The notes under the pieces: model-generated
Told to the model about the DNA's origin: nothing
Database searches by the model: none
The model's input: only the letters and a program-made list of their open reading frames with translations
Shown: piece after piece, positions 58,763 through 64,000 of the stretch
Layout: each line of letters begins with the position of its first letter
Position numbering within the stretch: the first letter of the stretch is position 1
NCBI GenBank assembly: GCA_029532625.1
Contig: JARFXM010000011.1
Span: 2,108,001-2,172,000, forward strand
Direction of reading: 5' to 3'
Length of the DNA stretch: 64,000 bases
Source: Lomentospora prolificans
Taxonomy: Eukaryota > Ascomycota > Sordariomycetes > Microascales > Microascaceae
Translations under genes and position numbers: made by a program

Positions 58763-61393
58763 GACAGGCTGATATTTAAGCTCTGGTGGGGAGGGGAAGC
58801 TGGTGATGGGCTTGAGGACAATAAGAGAGCGAATTTGGCGGGAAAGGGCTACAGAACACGGAACAGCGCTTCGCAACCTATCAATATCGAAGGGCAAAAT
58901 AAGTACGGGAAAATCAGGAAAAGAGATCAAGGCTATGCATTGGTGATGAGAATAGTTTATGAGGGGTGGACCAGCTCGAAGAACTCCAAGTAATAATGGC
59001 GGGGCAATTTCGCGATGGGACAAGTAACGGCGGGGTACATTCCTCATTCTTGGGACCGGTTCCAGTCCCCATTCCAGCAACTTGTTGCGACTCTGCACCC
59101 ACCACCTTGGACGAGCGATACAAAGGATCCAGTCTTGATCTCATCATAGGCAACCTGACTGGCCCAAGAAAGGGGAACAAGACTCAATCTAGCGATGCAC
59201 TAACCCTGTAATTCTCTCCAAACCTTTCTGACCGCACTTTTGCTCCACACAGCCAGCTTCTATCGAGCCTTAGAAGGCGCTACCCACTCACACTTTTTAC
59301 CAACATCTCCCACCCTCTTGTCCTGTTTTGTGCAGAGGTGTGTCCGATCGAAATAGATATTTGGCCCCCTTCAGTGGGCCCCTCCCGCATCGGCGGTACC
59401 ATCACTCCTCCCTTCGCACACCTAGCCATTCTAGGGTGCTGCCAGGCTGGCCGTGGAAATGTGCCGACAGAGAGCGGAGAGCACACGTGTGATTTAGCGC
59501 GCCGCCTTGGCTAGCTGTGTAGATTGGAGCAAAATGATATTCTCCTCCCCCTAAAACTTTGGTGACTCCCTCGCGGCTTGCCACCCGCACTAACTCTTAA
59601 ACATCTTAGATCAGGGGTTGCCGTTCCCTACCCTAGAAGAAGTCGGCTGCGAGCGGCTAGGCGAGGACAAGTCGTCGTGCTGCCTCGAACGGCTCCGGAT
59701 CAATTCTCCGACGCGAAAATGTGCAAAGGTGCGAAAGTTGCAGACGGGTGCAGGGCAGCATTTGGTAATAGCACATTACCATTACGGATGGCGCCGCGCA
59801 TGGGAACGGCATGCTGGCTGCGACAGGATTGGTGTTTCTTGGCCTGGGGTTAGGACTGGGACAGTCATTCAGTTCCAGCGCCCATTGAGTGCTAATGCAG
59901 TGGTAGTGTGAGGGCCGGCGATCGCCGGGATGGTTAAGGACGGAGGCTGTGAACTCTCGCTGTGTCCATCGCTTATTTTTCAGGCGGATTTCTCCAACGA
60001 GAATGATGGAGGACTTGAGGTACCCTGGGCCGGATCAATTGATATGAATTAAGCAGCATACTGACAACTTCCTCTCGACCTATCCTTATCGCGTACCGCC
60101 TTCGGCTCTCGGGATCGACCGACCGTATTGAACCCTATTTAAACTTCGCTGGCAGAATAGAGAATTGCGGCGATTTGAGAGATCAGAGATCCCGGATGTT
60201 TGTCTTGGTGGGATTCATCCCGTCTCATCGCAAACTCACCTTTGTCTGAAGTACAGTGAGGCCATCGATGAAACGCGGTCTTCTGGCTATCGCCAAGACC
60301 CTCGGGATGACATCAAGGGTCTGGGCATGGCGGCTGCGACAGGTGTATTACTGAATTGGGCTGGGAAGCAGGGTTGGGAGAGACAGAAATTTCTCATTAA
60401 GATTCTTTTTTTACAGAACTTTCCTGCAAGACTTCGATGGGAAAGAGGCTGGCTGGGGTGTGACATTGAAGAGCCTGCGAGTGAAATGGGCCAACTGAAA
60501 CCTCTTCCCAGCCGCCAATGGTTTTGGCATCGTCATTCAGCCGCCGTCTTGTCCTGTTCTCCGGATACGTACATGGATCGCATTAGCGCCCACAGCATTC
60601 ATTTGAGAGTGAGATGTGCAGGACGTGCTCGTTGGGACCATGAGACCCTGTTGGTGCCTGGCTGGCCTGGCTGTCCCTGGCTTGGCTAGCCCCAACCGAG
60701 AGTGCTCAAGCCTGGCTGACTTTTTGCAGGGATCCGGCATCAATGGATGGATGTCCGATGGCTCTGCTTATAGCGGCAATCGCTCTCCAGTCTGGCCTGG
60801 CTGGCTGGCCTTCAGATCTGTTCTGGATCAATTGCCAGCCATTAGACCCAACACTGCTGGCTGGCCTGGCCTGACCTAGTGTAATATATTGATTGTGAGC
60901 TTCAGAGTTATCCAAAATCACCTCGCCCCAAAAAGCTTTCGCATCGTCGCACATTCCCATGCACCCCCCCTTGCAACGATCGACGACTCCTTTTCTCTTC
61001 ATTCCGTCTCTGCCTTTTCGTCCATTTGTCTCATCTCCCACCTCTCACCTAAAACCCACCCACACTTTGGCCCGTCTTACTTACATTGCCGATACCGACA
61101 CCGTAATTCTTTTTTCGTCCAGGCCGCCGAACCCTGAACCTTTGGGACCCACGAACACAACTACGACTTGGCCAGCGTCAAGAGATCCATTTTCCAGCCC
61201 CCCATTTCAATCGCGACTCTGGGGAAGCCGCATAATCGGCACGCCACGGCCACGTCCCTGAATTGAATCTACATCCACCGTCAACAGCGCCTCGCTCCTT
61301 TCCACCATGTCTTGATACCCGATCTCAACTACTGAAATTATCCCACCAAAACCCTTCACCATCCACAGAGGCATAGCCTTGCGTTTCGCAGCC
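58763..61393. other. Divergent intergenic region between RIC8 and the Uds1-domain gene
   Basis: This 2.6 kb must carry both promoters. It has a dense cluster of CTGGC/GGCTGG words at about 60640-60875. The 60940-61330 stretch is CT-rich on the plus strand, as in many fungal leaders. No gene is supported. Confidence 0.5.
60640..60875. repeat. Cluster of GGCTGG/CCTGG words
   Basis: At least eight copies of TGGCTGG, TGGCCTGG or GCTGGC-type words fall within about 230 bp, 0.5-0.75 kb upstream of the Uds1-domain gene. The spacing is irregular. The same words cluster at 24112-24243 and at several points in 31476-33207. Confidence 0.55.
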
Positions 61394-64000
61394 ATGAGTG
61401 GCTTTTCACCTCCGAGAAATCCTTACCGCAGGGATTACGATGATGGACCTTCGGCCTCGGGGCGCGCCCAACCGCCGCCTGGTACCAGCGCACGATTGAT
61501 GGTTGACGGCTACAAGAAGGATCTGAATAATAATCTGGGCAGAAATGCCTTGCGAACTGATACCGTTCGTCCAATCCATAGCCTGCCGCTTTATTGCGAT
61601 GAGGGAAACCCTGAAACTTACCTTGTGCTGCAGAAGGACACCGACCGACCCCGAGGATCCGCCATGGTTGACCTGAACGACCCGATCCAAGTCCACCTGC
61701 TCACCGAAACGGCTCTCTTCGACAGCCGCCGATATGAAATCTTGTCACAGGAAGAGGTCGACGACTTGAAGAAGCAGTGCCAATCTATGGCTCAACGAAT
61801 CGAAAAAACCCGCGCGAATCTTGCCGTCCAGATCAAGTACCGAGATGCGGCGATCTCCATGGCGAAACTCTACTCGCCTGCCCGGTCTTCCGTAGGCAGG
61901 CGGACGCCCCTCGGGAGCCAGACGAGTAACCGCGACAGTGCAGAGGAAGCGGAACTGGAACGCCGGGCGACCGAGAGGACATGTGACGAGTTGGCTACTG
62001 AACTTTGGAACCTCGAGCGGCGTATCATGGAGCCCCAGCGACGATTATTAGAGCACACTGCTGCCATATTACAACTCACCCATAAAGGGTCGAGCAAGAA
62101 GCAGCAGCAATCCAACATGCCTTTAATGAACGGGATGCCAGGTAGCCCTGAGAGCCTCTATACCTACTCGAATGGCCGCTCCAGCATCGATATGGACTTC
62201 CAAAATCCGATAGAGATTCCTTTGAAATCTCCCATTCGGGAGCAGACGAACAAGCTCCGGGAAGAAGCCGACCGATTAAAGCAAGAAAACGATCAGCTTC
62301 GAGCCCAGTCTGACGCCTACGGCCTTGAAGTCGAAGCCTTGCGTAGGGAGACCACGGAGAATGAGCGTGATATTGGCGATCTCGAACGAAAACTGGAATC
62401 CCTGAACTCATCCCTGCGGGATGTTATTGTGAAGTTCAATCCCACCAAGAATTCGAACTTCCGCATACCACCTTCTGCCGGTGATTCGATGAGAGGCGCA
62501 CGACCTGCTGCGGTCATTAGCGGTCAGCTCGATTTCCTTGCCGATACCATCTCCGCCATCAAGCAGGAACAAGAGGAGGGCCACTCTCGCTCGCGCTCGG
62601 TCGACGATGAAGCCTCGGTTGCCGTGGCTATGGCTCAAGCCGAGGGTCGCCTCGACGCTCTCAACAGGCAAATCACTGATCTACTCCTCGGCGTTGGCGC
62701 AACGCCTCCGCCCCCCCCTAACCCCGCTCAGCTTCAGGGTGGTGGCGAACTCGAACTTGACGACCGTATCAGCTACCTCCAATACTCGCTCCGCGTTGTT
62801 GAGACCGAGTTAATGCAGGCCGTTGAGGGTGCTAACAATACTCGATCCGCTTCAGGAGGAGGCAATGCCGATTCTGAGCCTCTGCTTAGGGAGTTGTGGG
62901 ATATCGTCCAGGATGGATTTGCCGAGCTTCGTCGTCAGCGAGAGGATCGCAAGAAGATACGGCAAGAAAAGGGTCTAGATGACGACGAGGACGAGATGTC
63001 TGTCGATGAGACATTTGACTTCAACGAAAACTTTTCTCCCACGGGCCTATCCATGCGTATTCGGTCGCTATCTTCTCAAATCTCCAAGTTGACGGAACAC
63101 AAGGTTGTGCTCAAGAGGCAGATTAAACAGCAGCGTGAGCTCAATAACAAGTCCAGCGGCGAGAAGGATATCGAATTGCAGAACAAGGATGCCGAGATTG
63201 AGAGGAGGATCCTCGACTTGCGTAGCAAGGAGGACGAACTCCAGGCCAAGATTGTCGAGCTAACCGCCACGGAGGCCGTCCTTGCCTCCAAGGACTCTGA
63301 ACTCCTCGAGCTCGACAAGAAGGTCTTTGATCTCGAAGAAAAGCTCAGTGACCTCAACATGGAGCTAAGTGAGGCTCGCTCCACAGGACCCAGCAGCGGC
63401 GTGAGTTCCGAGGAAGTCGAGGCTAAAGACCGACGTATTAAAGAGCTCGAGACCGAGCTCGTAGAAATGCAGCAGATTCTCGAAAAGTCCCGTGCCGACG
63501 CATCTCAGACTCAGGGTATGCTCGTGTCAGCGCTTCGTGACCTCGACACGGCCAACCGCAATGCCGAGACTCTCGAGTCGGAGAATCTCAAGGCGGCTCG
63601 CGGCGAGCTCGAGGAGAAGAGGGCCAAATTAGCGGCACTCGAAACAAGTAGCAAGGATCTCGAAAGCCGCCTGAACATGACGGAGGCGAGCCGCAGCGAG
63701 CTGCAGATGCGCATGGATGAGATTGACGGTAAGATCGAGACCCTCGAGGTCGAGCTCGCCGAGGCGCGCGCCGCGCAAAAGGCGTCCGAGATGGCGGCCG
63801 AGTTCAAACAAAAGGAGCTCGACAGCAAACAGCGCGAGATCAAGGAAAAGGACGATGTCCTCGACAGTCTCAACATGATGGTCGTCGAGCTCAAGACGGA
63901 GCTTACAATTGCGCAAGCTGAGCTTGAGGGTGCGTACGGCTCCCGCGCTGAGCGCGCCGCTGACGTTGCGGCGATCAAGAGCAACGACGAGATGCGCAAG
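61394..64000 (+). CDS. Uds1-domain coiled-coil protein (septation-associated), C-terminus beyond window
   Basis: The frame is open from the ATG at 61394 (MSGFSPPRNPYRRDYDD) to the last base, 869 codons, with no intron and no stop. Residues of about 100-160 match the 'up-regulated during septation' (Uds1) region: DPIQVHLLTETALFDSRRYE, ILSQEEVDDLKKQC, then IKYRDAAISMAKLYSP. The rest is almost entirely heptad-type coiled coil rich in Glu, Lys, Leu and Arg, broken by Ser/Pro-rich linkers around 160-180, 350-385 and 435-450. The fission yeast family member is expressed at septation; large filamentous-fungal relatives are thought to be cytoskeletal or cell-cortex proteins. A function at septa or microtubule sites is inference. 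The true length is unknown because the gene leaves the window. Confidence 0.85.
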   Translation, partial: MSGFSPPRNPYRRDYDDGPSASGRAQPPPGTSARLMVDGYKKDLNNNLGRNALRTDTVRPIHSLPLYCDEGNPETYLVLQKDTDRPRGSAMVDLNDPIQVHLLTETALFDSRRYEILSQEEVDDLKKQCQSMAQRIEKTRANLAVQIKYRDAAISMAKLYSPARSSVGRRTPLGSQTSNRDSAEEAELERRATERTCDELATELWNLERRIMEPQRRLLEHTAAILQLTHKGSSKKQQQSNMPLMNGMPGSPESLYTYSNGRSSIDMDFQNPIEIPLKSPIREQTNKLREEADRLKQENDQLRAQSDAYGLEVEALRRETTENERDIGDLERKLESLNSSLRDVIVKFNPTKNSNFRIPPSAGDSMRGARPAAVISGQLDFLADTISAIKQEQEEGHSRSRSVDDEASVAVAMAQAEGRLDALNRQITDLLLGVGATPPPPPNPAQLQGGGELELDDRISYLQYSLRVVETELMQAVEGANNTRSASGGGNADSEPLLRELWDIVQDGFAELRRQREDRKKIRQEKGLDDDEDEMSVDETFDFNENFSPTGLSMRIRSLSSQISKLTEHKVVLKRQIKQQRELNNKSSGEKDIELQNKDAEIERRILDLRSKEDELQAKIVELTATEAVLASKDSELLELDKKVFDLEEKLSDLNMELSEARSTGPSSGVSSEEVEAKDRRIKELETELVEMQQILEKSRADASQTQGMLVSALRDLDTANRNAETLESENLKAARGELEEKRAKLAALETSSKDLESRLNMTEASRSELQMRMDEIDGKIETLEVELAEARAAQKASEMAAEFKQKELDSKQREIKEKDDVLDSLNMMVVELKTELTIAQAELEGAYGSRAERAADVAAIKSNDEMRK

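Overview
The window is nuclear DNA from a filamentous ascomycete (Pezizomycotina; a Sordariomycete-like fungus is my best guess). The signs are short GT-AG introns of about 40-180 bp, a Zn2Cys6 regulator, a Het-C heterokaryon-incompatibility protein, an orotidine-phosphate decarboxylase with the acidic insertion typical of filamentous ascomycetes, an HMG-box regulator and an Uds1-type coiled-coil protein. Genes are spaced widely, with several gene-free stretches of 2-6 kb. I saw no rRNA, tRNA, CRISPR array or intact transposon.

Layout, left to right. 1-5 kb: a PLP-dependent aminotransferase on the minus strand, broken into eight exons that include two microexons. 5-8 kb: an uncharacterised coiled-coil protein. 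9.5-11.5 kb: an RBM39/Rsd1-type splicing factor. 12.7-13.9 kb: sphingolipid fatty-acid 2-hydroxylase (SCS7). 15-15.7 kb: a broken, unrecognised gene. 17.6-20.4 kb: het-c. 21.2-23.2 kb: a mitochondrial-type PP2C phosphatase. 27.2-28.4 kb: phosphatidylinositol synthase. 34.3-35.4 kb: pyrG/URA3. 40.1-42.7 kb: a Zn2Cys6 transcription factor. 43.6-44.4 kb: SRP19/SEC65. 44.9-48.9 kb: dynactin p150-Glued. 49.8-52.1 kb: an HMG-box protein. 54.7-56.4 kb: RVB1. 57.0-58.8 kb: RIC8. 61.4 kb to the right edge: a septation-associated (Uds1-domain) coiled-coil protein that runs off the window.

Most of these are housekeeping genes: lipid synthesis (SCS7, PIS1), pyrimidine synthesis, protein targeting, dynein transport, chromatin remodelling, splicing and G-protein signalling. 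They do not form one pathway and are not an operon or an obvious metabolite cluster. I found no convincing undescribed multi-gene system. The items most worth a second look are the het-c allele with its repeat-rich C-terminal tail and no HET-domain partner beside it, the broken gene next to it, the uncharacterised protein at 5-8 kb, the microexon-rich aminotransferase, and recurring short motifs in the intergenic DNA.

Exon boundaries were built by hand from splice motifs, reading-frame closure and family resemblance. No alignment or RNA data were available.
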